A stretch of 19,931 nucleotides of DNA from positions 1 to 19,931 of the forward strand of contig CAYPCH010000069.1 of the NCBI GenBank assembly GCA_964409165.1. Direction: 5' to 3'. Of the stretch, positions 8,670 through 16,168 are shown piece after piece. The notes under the pieces are model-generated. The model was not told the DNA's origin. It ran no database searches and worked only from the letters and a program-made list of their open reading frames with translations. Position 1 is the stretch's first letter. Every line of letters begins with the position of its first letter. The position numbers and the translations under genes were made by a program. The stretch comes from CAYPCH01 sp964409165. GTDB taxonomy: Bacteria; Bacillota; Clostridia; Acetivibrionales; Acetivibrionaceae.

Positions 8670-10100
8670 CTAAAATCCACTTATTGTTCCAAGTAAAAAT
8701 CTCTTAAGAAGAGCATAGTCTGTTGAGTTTATAGAACCATCCCCGTTTAAATCTGCAACATATAAAACATTGTTTACCGGAAGATCCGCTACAGAGCCTA
8801 GCAGGTATCTTTTAAGAAGAGCATAATCTGTTGAATTTACAGTGCCATCCCCGTTTATATCGCCCTTTATTTCGTTACCTAAAGGGGGTGTTGTTACTGG
8901 TGGTGTTGTTACAACAACAGCATCTTCGTAAAGATTAGGGAAATTTCCTGTAGTGTAAAGCAATACCATTAGCCTGAGACTGTTTCCGTAATAATGGTAA
9001 GAACCTGCGTCCTTAGTTGCTATTGTTTCTTTATATATTTGCTTTCCAAAATCAAGGTCTTTTCCAGTCATTGCACCAGCTGCAACAGGAGATACAAATG
9101 TAGCATTATGCCACTGACCTGTCTTCGCGCCTTGAATTGAATACCCATCTGCAATATTTGCAGCACCAACATTCATGAAAAACGAAGTGATCTTATCGCA
9201 ATTTGATTTTGCCCTTGAGTCTCCGAACCATGAATAGTCTATGGCAGTTCTCCAAGGATATCTCGCCGCATCATAACTATAATTGTAGCCTTGGGAGGGG
9301 GTCTGTGCTCCCTCTGCAGTACACCAGTCTGGAACGAGCCCCGTATTGCTGTTGCGGTTGTTTACCTTGTCTATTATATCGTAGCATTTGTCTGCCACCT
9401 GATTCCATCTGTTATCACCGCTGAATTTTGCAAAAATCTTATACCATGCGGGAGCAAAATATGAAGGGTTAGTAACTTGGGAACCGCCCCATGTATCTCC
9501 GGGCTTTAAAACATTCGTACCTGATTCCACGCAGTAGGTCATCATATTGTTTATAAAACCTTTGGCTTCCTGTGAATAGTTCACAGAACCGCTTGATCCC
9601 CATTTCTTATCGGCAAATATAAGTGCAAGTGCAATATCTTCATCGGCATCTGTTGCACAGTCTTTACCACCATCATTGGTTGTAATGCTTCCGTTGGCAT
9701 CAATATGCCAGCTCATAAGACCCCTGGAGTTTTTGTATTTGTTCACATAACCATAAAGGTCATTAAAGAGTGGCTGCTCGCCAAAATATACCGCCAAGAG
9801 CAATCCATAACCCATACCTTCTGATACGGTATCGTATTTCGAGCCTTCATCACGCTGTACCCTCTTAAATCCCCCTGCTCCATTTGATGTGACATACGCG
9901 CTTTTCCAACTCTGCCACTCACTCTCCAGCATACTCTGAGCCTCTGATTGATTGTCTGCTAAACTGCTGTATCCATGTGGATACTGTGCATTGTACGGAA
10001 AATTTTGTGCGGCCGATACATTTATGCCGGACATCAATAAGACTGCCAGCATTGTAACAACCAAAAAAATACCTCCTGCTTTCCCTTTAAAATTTCTCAC
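8670..10100 (-). CDS. celA: Cellulosomal GH8 endoglucanase with dockerin (CelA)
   Basis: Secreted endo-1,4-beta-glucanase of family GH8, cutting internal bonds of cellulose and related glucans. 476 aa from the chosen start, close to the 477 aa I recall for C. thermocellum CelA. Signal peptide (about 1-30, VSA|A), GH8 domain (about 33-395), linker VTTPPVTTPP, type I dockerin (about 410-474). Catalytic residues align with CelA offset by one: acid Glu94 in SEGMGYG, Asp151 in TDADED, base Asp277 in YDAARYPWR. The start is taken as GTG 10100 (MRNFKGKAGG...), with AAAGGGG 8 nt upstream; the in-frame ATG at 10118 has no binding site. It is divergent from sigI-rsgI, the same partner genes as in C. 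thermocellum, and has a SigI-like promoter and a 20-bp palindrome in its leader. Confidence 0.95.
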   Translation of the reverse strand: MRNFKGKAGGIFLVVTMLAVLLMSGINVSAAQNFPYNAQYPHGYSSLADNQSEAQSMLESEWQSWKSAYVTSNGAGGFKRVQRDEGSKYDTVSEGMGYGLLLAVYFGEQPLFNDLYGYVNKYKNSRGLMSWHIDANGSITTNDGGKDCATDADEDIALALIFADKKWGSSGSVNYSQEAKGFINNMMTYCVESGTNVLKPGDTWGGSQVTNPSYFAPAWYKIFAKFSGDNRWNQVADKCYDIIDKVNNRNSNTGLVPDWCTAEGAQTPSQGYNYSYDAARYPWRTAIDYSWFGDSRAKSNCDKITSFFMNVGAANIADGYSIQGAKTGQWHNATFVSPVAAGAMTGKDLDFGKQIYKETIATKDAGSYHYYGNSLRLMVLLYTTGNFPNLYEDAVVVTTPPVTTPPLGNEIKGDINGDGTVNSTDYALLKRYLLGSVADLPVNNVLYVADLNGDGSINSTDYALLKRFLLGTISGF

Positions 10101-10185
10101 TGCTTCTACCCCTTTCATTTTTTAAGTTTTTATATAAATATTTATATAAAAAAATATCATACTCAACTCTATAAAAATATCAATT

Positions 10186-10205
10186 TGATTAATATATATT
10201 AATCA
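10186..10205. repeat. Perfect 20-bp palindrome in the celA leader
   Basis: TGATTAATATATATTAATCA is its own reverse complement. It lies about 85 nt upstream of the celA start and downstream of its predicted transcription start, where an operator or an RNA hairpin could act. Confidence 0.75.
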
Positions 10206-10293
10206 CAAAAACCATTCTACATTAAAAAATTTCAACCTTTTCCTAAGGGAAATTAAAGTGGATGTAAAATCTCTATCGCCTACAATATAGATA

Positions 10294-10319
10294 TTCGAAA
10301 TCAAAAAACTTTTCAGGGT
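10294..10319 (-). promoter_or_regulatory. SigI-like promoter of celA
   Basis: Minus strand ACCCT (10319-10315) followed by GAAAAG, 17 nt in all, then CGAA (10297-10294) and TATC. Its C-run is shorter than in the other three copies. Predicted start near 10287, leader about 185 nt. Confidence 0.55.
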
Positions 10320-10483
10320 GTTGAATTTTTTTATTATTCTTTTAACCACATAAAATTTATAACAATAATATAATACTCATTTCTGTTAATAATTCACTCT
10401 TCTTTCAATAATTTTTGTAGCCCTTAAATACTAAGGCGTTTAACCTTATTTTGCATTGATAGTTTCCGTAAATAAAAATATTA

Positions 10484-10512
10484 ACCCCCTCAAAAAACAC
10501 AACTACTCCGAA
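10484..10512 (+). promoter_or_regulatory. SigI-like promoter of sigI-rsgI (autoregulation)
   Basis: ACCCCCT (10484-10490) followed by an A-tract (CAAAAAACA), 18 nt to CGAA (10509-10512), then ATTATTAATA. Similar C-run / A-tract / CGAA promoters are described for clostridial SigI factors, which are generally autoregulated. Predicted start near 10520, about 210 nt before ATG 10729. Confidence 0.65.
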
Positions 10513-10728
10513 ATTATTAATAGACAAAAAAAATATATGGAAAGCACAGCTTTAACGGAATGAAAAAATGAAACGAAAAATATGTATGTTATTGTCCCCT
10601 TTTTAAGTGCGTTATAGTATGTTATAATCAACAGTGTTATATGTCAATTATAATAACAGCACTTCATAGCTTGAGGGGTGAAATTTTTGACTGATTTTTC
10701 TTTTCTAAATGGAAAGAAGGATAATACC

Positions 10729-11457
10729 ATGAACAAAAATTATAAGTCTGATATTATCCTGACAGTAAGAGAAATTAAAGCTGGTAATAAACTTTTAAGA
10801 GACGAGTTTATAAACGATTATAAACCTTTTATAATAAAAACCGTTTCCAATATAACCGGAAAGTATGTAGATACTGAAAACAGCGACGAATTTAGTATTG
10901 CTCTTTCTGCTTTTAATGAAGCTATAGATAGCTTTAATGAAAGTAAAAACACGATGTTTTTGAATTTTTCAACACTGGTTATAAAAAGACGGATAACAGA
11001 TTATATCAGACGTAACAGCAAACACAACAACGTTTATCCTTTTACATATTTTGAGGATAAAGATAATAATTACTTTGAACAAACACACTTGAGGACTGAA
11101 ATTGATATACAAACCACTTATGAAATAAGCAAAGAGACCGAGCAGTTTGAAAAAAGGCTCAATGATTTTGGAATCAAGATGGAAGACCTGATAAAATCTG
11201 CTCCTAAACATAAAGACTCTAAATGTCTTTGTATTAGAATTGCTAAGGTTATAGTTGACAACAAGACACTCTACGATAAACTCGAAAGAACCGGGAATAT
11301 ACCAAAGACCGAACTGCTTAAAATTTTGAAAATAAACAAAAAGACTATTGAGAGAAACAGAACATTTATAATTGCTGCCGCATTGATATTGGGTGACCAA
11401 TTCTACACACTAAGGGATTTTGTAGACATTTCAGAGTATGAGGAGGGACAACATTGA
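10729..11457 (+). CDS. sigI: RNA polymerase sigma factor SigI
   Basis: Alternative sigma factor of the SigI group, 242 aa. The N-terminal region resembles sigma-70 region 2 (about residues 25-110, with RDEFINDYKPFI and a SDEFSIALSAFNEAIDSF core). The C-terminal half is the SigI-type DNA-binding domain with a helix-turn-helix near GNIPKTELLKILKINKKTIE (about 190-215). I chose ATG 10729, with AAGGA at 7-8 nt, over the in-frame GTG at 10678, which lacks a suitable site and would add 17 residues. Its stop overlaps the rsgI start by 4 nt, so translation is probably coupled. In C. thermocellum the SigI1-RsgI1 pair is next to celA, and SigI factors drive cellulosomal genes; four matching promoter-like sites in this window agree with that. 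Confidence 0.93.
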   Translation: MNKNYKSDIILTVREIKAGNKLLRDEFINDYKPFIIKTVSNITGKYVDTENSDEFSIALSAFNEAIDSFNESKNTMFLNFSTLVIKRRITDYIRRNSKHNNVYPFTYFEDKDNNYFEQTHLRTEIDIQTTYEISKETEQFEKRLNDFGIKMEDLIKSAPKHKDSKCLCIRIAKVIVDNKTLYDKLERTGNIPKTELLKILKINKKTIERNRTFIIAAALILGDQFYTLRDFVDISEYEEGQH

Positions 11458-13526
11458 ACAACATAGAGACCAATGCCATAATTAACGAAGGAATTATTTT
11501 AAAACTGAAAAGAAGCAAAGCAATTGTCCTCACAAACAAACTTGATTTTGTGAAGTTGAAACGTACGCCGGACATGACACGTGGCCAGAAAGTTTTTTTT
11601 GATGGCTCAGATCTTTATTTATCTGAATCTATATTCAATAAAAAAGTTGCTATGAGGTCAGTTTCAGCTTTAGCTTCAGTTGCAGCTGTTTTCTTTATTA
11701 TATTTTACGGTTTTGGATTTTTTAACACTAATTTTAATGCTAATAGAGACTATACCTATTTGAGTATTGATATAAATCCTAGCCTTGAACTGGTACTTGA
11801 CAGAAAAAATGTAGTTTTAGAGGCTACCCCGCTTAATAGCGATGCCAAGATTTTGCTGAATAATATAACCATTGATAATTTGTCTATAGATGTTGCACTT
11901 TCAGAAATACTTGACAGTTCAAGAAAAGAGGGCTTTATAAGCAATGAGAATAATACAATACTTTTTTCTGCCTCCCCTCTTTTTGAAGAAGATGATATGA
12001 AAGAAAAAGATGAGGAAATTACTAACATTTTGAACTCGTTAAAAAAACTTGCAGACGATGACGGTTTATCTTCTGAAATTATAAAAGCCAATCCGAAAAA
12101 CCGGAAAACAGCACTAAACTATGGGTTATCCATGGGTAAATACGCTTTATACACAAGAGCTAATGAGAAAGGTATGAATATAACCATAGATGAGGTTAAA
12201 AGCACAAGTGTATCCAATATGCTGGTTAAAATCAAGAGTGCTGACCCTGATTTCTTTACAGGCGAAGAACCTATTTTTGCTTCTGTATCACCATCAAATA
12301 CACCTGTATTGACAAATACGGCTACACCTGTAAAATTTACACCTCTTCCCGAACAAACATCAGATGTTGTTTCTACACCAGACGTTGTAACACCTGTACC
12401 CACTACCGGACATTTTGCTAGTATTACAAATAATCCTGTAACATCTGTTGTTCAAAATGATACTCCAAGACCTAATGTCAGTCCAGCGCCTTCTGCTACA
12501 TTATTCAGGTATACATTGAAACCTGACTCTACACCTGCGCCTACAAATATAACTGCACCTACAAATACACCTTATTGGCCTGTGTTTACGTCTAAAGTAT
12601 CGACTTCCAAGCCTGTATTTACGACATCACCTACAACTTTTAAACCTATATCTACACCTGTCGCTACATCTACGTCTATGCCAACAAATACACCTATATC
12701 TTATATGCCTACACCTACGCCTACAACTTTTAAACCTACATTGACACCTGTTGCTACACCTACACCGACTGCTTTTAAGCCTACATCAACACCTGTCGTT
12801 ACATCTACGTCTGTTGCTACGTCTACACCTGTCGCTACGCCTACGCCTGTTGCTACATCTACGCCTGTCGCTACATCTACGCCTGTCGCTACATCTACGC
12901 CTGTCGCTACGTCTACACCTGTCGCTACGTCTACACCTGTTGCTACATCTACACCGGTCGCTACGTCTACACCTGCTACCACACCTACTTCTACAGCTAC
13001 ACCGACACCTAAAACAACAATCGGCGAGGTAAAAGTACAAATGAGCAACGATTATATGGTAGCAAAGGATGCTAAAATAATACAACCAAGAATTAGAGTA
13101 ATTAATACCGGTTCTGATGAAATTGATATATCAGATATCAGAATCAGGTACTACTTTACAATAGATAATGTTCAAAATCTGTTGTTTGACCGGGATTGGC
13201 TGGCTATTAACTACAGCAGTGACGGAATTGACAAGGAAGATATGAACTGCAGTTTTGTTAAAATGTCTAACAGTAAAGCAACTGCAGACTATTACGCAGA
13301 TATCTCATTTAACAGCAGTGTTGGAGTTCTTAAACCCAACGACCACCTTATGCTTGTATTCAGGATAATCAGGCTCACTCCTGATTATAAAAATGAGCCC
13401 AACCCCAACATCCTGTTTGACCAGTCAAACGACTATTCATTCAATGATTCTGCAACAAAACCTATAGACTGGGAAAAGGTAACCGCATATATATCAGGCA
13501 AGAAAGTTTGGGGAACAGAGCCGTAA
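11454..13526 (+). CDS. rsgI: Membrane anti-sigma factor RsgI with CBM3-like sensor
   Basis: Single-pass membrane anti-sigma factor, 690 aa. The cytoplasmic RsgI N-terminal domain (about 1-60) binds SigI; one transmembrane helix follows (about 69-90), then the conserved extracytoplasmic SEA/PRD-like domain (about 95-255) carrying DINPSLEL, where N108-P109 corresponds to the autoproteolytic site reported for RsgI proteins. A long Thr/Pro/Ser stalk (about 275-520) leads to a CBM3-like module (about 524-690, starting GEVKVQMSND), which should bind crystalline cellulose outside the cell. Binding is thought to trigger proteolytic release of SigI. Start is TTG 11454 with AGGAGG upstream, overlapping the sigI stop. 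The stalk includes an 18-bp in-frame tandem repeat. A terminator of the GAGTACC type follows the stop. The function model is family knowledge; specificity for cellulose is inferred. Confidence 0.93.
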   Translation: MNNIETNAIINEGIILKLKRSKAIVLTNKLDFVKLKRTPDMTRGQKVFFDGSDLYLSESIFNKKVAMRSVSALASVAAVFFIIFYGFGFFNTNFNANRDYTYLSIDINPSLELVLDRKNVVLEATPLNSDAKILLNNITIDNLSIDVALSEILDSSRKEGFISNENNTILFSASPLFEEDDMKEKDEEITNILNSLKKLADDDGLSSEIIKANPKNRKTALNYGLSMGKYALYTRANEKGMNITIDEVKSTSVSNMLVKIKSADPDFFTGEEPIFASVSPSNTPVLTNTATPVKFTPLPEQTSDVVSTPDVVTPVPTTGHFASITNNPVTSVVQNDTPRPNVSPAPSATLFRYTLKPDSTPAPTNITAPTNTPYWPVFTSKVSTSKPVFTTSPTTFKPISTPVATSTSMPTNTPISYMPTPTPTTFKPTLTPVATPTPTAFKPTSTPVVTSTSVATSTPVATPTPVATSTPVATSTPVATSTPVATSTPVATSTPVATSTPVATSTPATTPTSTATPTPKTTIGEVKVQMSNDYMVAKDAKIIQPRIRVINTGSDEIDISDIRIRYYFTIDNVQNLLFDRDWLAINYSSDGIDKEDMNCSFVKMSNSKATADYYADISFNSSVGVLKPNDHLMLVFRIIRLTPDYKNEPNPNILFDQSNDYSFNDSATKPIDWEKVTAYISGKKVWGTEP
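12795..12974 (+). repeat. 18-bp in-frame tandem repeat (VATSTP) in the rsgI stalk
   Basis: About ten consecutive 6-residue units, nine reading VATSTP or VATPTP, encoded by a near-identical 18-bp unit of the form GTCGCTACATCTACGCCT. Silent changes between copies (GTT/GTC, ACA/ACG) show some divergence, but the middle copies are almost identical, so copy number is likely to vary between strains. Confidence 0.9.
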
Positions 13527-13554
13527 TAGGTCTAAAATAGCAAATAATAAAATT

Positions 13555-13587
13555 AAAAATGAGTGCTCATCTAGGGTACTCATTTTT
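13555..13587 (+). terminator. Terminator of sigI-rsgI (GAGTACC family)
   Basis: Arms AAAAATGAGTGCTC (13555-13568) and GGGTACTCATTTTT (13574-13587) pair over 14 positions, two of them G-T wobbles, and end in a T run. It sits 28 nt past the rsgI stop. Confidence 0.8.
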
Positions 13588-13618
13588 ATCGGCTTTCTTT
13601 TCAGGAAATGACCTTATA

Positions 13619-13659
13619 AAAAAACGGGTCGGCTTTTAAGATTAGCCGACCCGTTTTTT
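13619..13659. terminator. Bidirectional terminator between rsgI and proA
   Basis: Perfect 16-bp arms AAAAAACGGGTCGGCT (13619-13634) and AGCCGACCCGTTTTTT (13644-13659) with a 9-nt loop. The A/T flanks give a T-tract on both strands. It serves proA, which ends at 13681 on the minus strand, and backs up the rsgI terminator. Confidence 0.92.
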
Positions 13660-13680
13660 GTAAGCGTCCATCATTGATAT

Positions 13681-14976
13681 TTACAGCGGGAACTCCTTAT
13701 CCAGTTTTTTATGCTTGAAGCTCTTTGTCCTGTTGGAGTACTCCTCTACAATATGCCCATTGCCTATAAGCTTGTATTTGTAGATAAGAAGTCCGTCAAG
13801 ACCTACCGGACCTCTTGAATGTATCTTATTTGTGCTTATTCCTACTTCTGCACCAAAACCATAACGGAAACCGTCACTAAAACGTGTGGAGCAGTTCCAG
13901 AATACATTGCCTGAATCCACTATAGACATAAATAAATTTGCATTGGTCTCATCTGAAGTAATTATACTGTCTGTATGTCCTGAGCCGTAAGTATTTATAT
14001 GGCTTATTGCTTCAACTATGCCATCCACTATCCTGATTGAAAGTTTGTAGTCAAGATACTCAGTTTTCCAGTCTTCCTCAGTTGCAGGCAGTACAGGTAT
14101 AATCTCCCTGACAGATTCACATCCTGCCAATGTAACATTTTTTTGGTCAAAAGCTTTTTTAATCTCCGGAAGAAACGCAGGTGCAATATTCCTGTGAACC
14201 AACAATGTCTCTGTAGCATTACACACAGCTACATATTGCGTTTTAGAATCCACTACAATTTTTACTGCCATGTCTATATCTGCATGTTCGTCTACATAAC
14301 AATGGCAAATTCCATCGGCATGCCCCATTACAGGTATTCTTGAGTTATCCATTATATACCTGACAAACTCATTAGAGCCTCTGGGTATTATCAGATCAAT
14401 ACAATCGTCCATCTTTAGCATTTCATTAACATCCGCACGGGTTTCAATCAGCTTAATCCAGTTAGAAGGAATCCCTGCCTCCTCAGTAGCTTTTGTTATT
14501 ATATCTGCAAGAACACGATTTGTCTCCCTGGCTTCGGAGCCTCCCTTTAAAAGCACACCGTTTCCGCTCTTAAGACATAATGTGGATATTTGAACAAGTG
14601 CATCAGGTCTGGATTCAAAAATAATCCCTATAACCCCTATCGGACATGTAACCTTATACAAATCAAGTTCTTTGTCGAGTTGAGTTGACATCAACGTCTT
14701 TCCAACGGGATCCTCTAAATTTATAAGACTTCTGATTCCGTCAATTACATCCTGTATTTTTGCTTCATCAAATTTAAGCCTCTTTAAAAGGGGTGCTGCA
14801 AGCTGTTCTTTTTCACTTCTTTTTAAATCTTCATCATTGGCTTTTAAGATTTCTTCCTTGCGCTCCAGTAAATGCTGCGCTATCGCTTCCAATGCCTTGT
14901 TTTTAAGTTCGGTGTTTGTAGCTGCCAGCTTTATTGATGCTTCCTTTACCATCGAAGCAATTTCATTTATACTCAT
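13681..14976 (-). CDS. proA: Gamma-glutamyl phosphate reductase (glutamate-5-semialdehyde dehydrogenase)
   Basis: Cytoplasmic NADPH-dependent enzyme that reduces gamma-glutamyl phosphate to glutamate-5-semialdehyde, the second step of proline synthesis from glutamate. 431 aa from the chosen start, normal for the family. Aldehyde dehydrogenase-like fold: FESRPDALVQ (about 120-129), LKGGSEARETN (about 143-153) and the catalytic Cys in VAVCNATETLLVH (about C252), with a GPVGLDGLLIYKY segment near the C-terminus. I chose ATG 14976: GGGGAG lies 6 nt upstream and the sigma-A promoter would start transcription near 15005, only about 5 nt from the longer start at 15000. The usual partner proB is not next to it. 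spoIIR lies 95 nt upstream on the same strand, but proA has its own promoter. Confidence 0.95.
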   Translation of the reverse strand: MSINEIASMVKEASIKLAATNTELKNKALEAIAQHLLERKEEILKANDEDLKRSEKEQLAAPLLKRLKFDEAKIQDVIDGIRSLINLEDPVGKTLMSTQLDKELDLYKVTCPIGVIGIIFESRPDALVQISTLCLKSGNGVLLKGGSEARETNRVLADIITKATEEAGIPSNWIKLIETRADVNEMLKMDDCIDLIIPRGSNEFVRYIMDNSRIPVMGHADGICHCYVDEHADIDMAVKIVVDSKTQYVAVCNATETLLVHRNIAPAFLPEIKKAFDQKNVTLAGCESVREIIPVLPATEEDWKTEYLDYKLSIRIVDGIVEAISHINTYGSGHTDSIITSDETNANLFMSIVDSGNVFWNCSTRFSDGFRYGFGAEVGISTNKIHSRGPVGLDGLLIYKYKLIGNGHIVEEYSNRTKSFKHKKLDKEFPL

Positions 14977-15011
14977 ATACATCTCCCCAAAGCTACTCAT
15001 TTTTGTCTATA

Positions 15012-15040
15012 ATTATAGCATACCAAAACCGAAGTTACAA
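15012..15040 (-). promoter_or_regulatory. Sigma-A type promoter of proA
   Basis: Minus strand TTGTAA (15040-15035), 17 nt, TATAAT (15017-15012). Predicted start near 15005; supports ATG 14976 as the translation start. Confidence 0.75.
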
Positions 15041-15070
15041 TTTTACTCTTTCATTTTTATACCAGATCCC

Positions 15071-15778
15071 CTATTTAAACACCGACTTGAACAAGCGGTT
15101 TATAGCACCACCGAGTTTAATCTTCGAGTCCTCAAATACTTCAACAATCTTAAACTTAATCTCTATAGGAATATCTTCATCATTTTCTGTTGAAGTAATC
15201 AAACAGTATTCTTCATCTGTAAGAACTTTCTTCAAATCTTCTTTAACTGAATCGGGAATTGTTCCATGTGTGGCATCAACAAAGCACAAGGGTGGAAAAA
15301 GTACACACCACCAATTCTGCCCTTCACCCTCACCGATAACAACTCTAAGCGCTTTATAGTTTCCAGCCGGAAGGGCGATATCTCCATATACCTTTGTTGG
15401 AAACGGATAATTACCAAGCATTACATTAACATGATAACTTTTTCCCTGTCTTATTATTTCATCAATTGCAATCTGCTTTATATTCCCTAAATTCTCATTT
15501 ATTTTTTTACTGGTTTCATCTATATCCTTCATATCACCAATTTGTTCTTTCATATAGCTTATAACCCTATCCCTGACATCCCTTTTCAACTGCTGATCAT
15601 CATGAGAATCACTGTTAGCCACAACATGAAGCCTTATCAGATTATCTGCAAGACCACTGCTTACATCTTCTGAATATGAAACAACTGCTATTCCGATTAT
15701 AACTGCAAAAGCCAAAACAACTGTAGTCATTCGTACAATAACTTTCCTGTAATCTATTTTCCCAAATACTTTAAACAT
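15071..15778 (-). CDS. spoIIR: Stage II sporulation protein R
   Basis: Forespore signalling protein of endospore formation. In Bacillus, SpoIIR is made under sigma-F, exported to the intermembrane space and activates the protease SpoIIGA, which processes pro-sigma-E in the mother cell. 235 aa with one N-terminal membrane anchor or signal segment (about 13-34) and the family signatures LIRLHVVANSDS (about 47-58) and GQNWWCVLFPPLCF (about 153-166). ATG 15778 is preceded by GGGGGAAG at 6 nt. It stands alone between pyrG and proA. I found no convincing sigma-F promoter upstream by eye. Its presence shows that the host, or its recent ancestor, forms spores. Confidence 0.93.
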   Translation of the reverse strand: MFKVFGKIDYRKVIVRMTTVVLAFAVIIGIAVVSYSEDVSSGLADNLIRLHVVANSDSHDDQQLKRDVRDRVISYMKEQIGDMKDIDETSKKINENLGNIKQIAIDEIIRQGKSYHVNVMLGNYPFPTKVYGDIALPAGNYKALRVVIGEGEGQNWWCVLFPPLCFVDATHGTIPDSVKEDLKKVLTDEEYCLITSTENDEDIPIEIKFKIVEVFEDSKIKLGGAINRLFKSVFK

Positions 15779-16168
15779 AATCTACTTCCCCCTGAATTCT
15801 TTGTGTAAAGCAATTAAAATTTTTCTAAAACCAGCTTTGTCTTTAAAAACATAAATTCTAAAAATCCAAATCTGTTCCATACTCTATGTTTTTTAACAAT
15901 ATAAACTTTAATTGCTTAGTATAATTATTCACAAATACAAAAGAAAATATACTATACATAAAATTATTTAGAATAAAATCTATAATCAGGGCAGATATCA
16001 TTTTTTATCAATTTGTATGATTAAAAGAGTTGGATATTATTTTACCAGTAGTACACATAAAAAAAGAAGTATGCGTAAAGCTACTTCTTTTTTTACACTA
16101 TTTAACACCTTTTACTTCCCCATAATCCGGATAAAAGCAATCGCTTTTTAAGAGATTCATCAAAGCTT
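15779..16168. other. Intergenic region between spoIIR and pyrG
   Basis: 390 nt, very AT-rich, no gene. It contains the pyrG terminator (16059-16094) and must contain the spoIIR promoter. The minus strand has GTATA-like words but no matching GG-type -10 at proper spacing, so no promoter is called. Confidence 0.5.
16059..16094 (-). terminator. Terminator of pyrG
   Basis: Arms AAAAAAAGAAGTA (16059-16071) and TACTTCTTTTTTT (16082-16094), 13 bp perfect, 10-nt loop, T-tract on either strand. It lies 75 nt past the pyrG stop. Confidence 0.85.

Larger units (their letters stand above)
10101..10728. other. Divergent control region between celA and sigI
   Basis: About 630 nt of very AT-rich DNA without a gene. 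From left to right: the celA leader with the 20-bp palindrome (10186-10205), the minus-strand SigI-like promoter (10294-10319), the plus-strand SigI-like promoter of sigI (10484-10512), and a roughly 210-nt sigI leader with TATAAT-like sequence at about 10623-10628 that lacks a well-spaced -35. The two promoters point away from each other and are about 165 nt apart. Confidence 0.6.

Noticed and set aside
10623..10628. Second, sigma-A type promoter for sigI around the TATAAT-like sequence
   Set aside because: The nearest TTG-type -35 candidates give spacings of about 14-15 or 25 nt, outside the usual 16-18.
10969..11400. 143-codon minus-strand frame opposite sigI
   Set aside because: It is fully antisense to the well-supported sigI gene, has no recognisable domain and no start signal.
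12701..13085. Long open frames on both strands across the rsgI repeat (for example VDVATGVDVATG, or Leu/His- and Arg/Cys-rich frames)
   Set aside because: They are low-complexity shadows of the 18-bp repeat, which leaves all frames open. No ribosome binding sites; the plus-strand VATSTP frame is part of rsgI.
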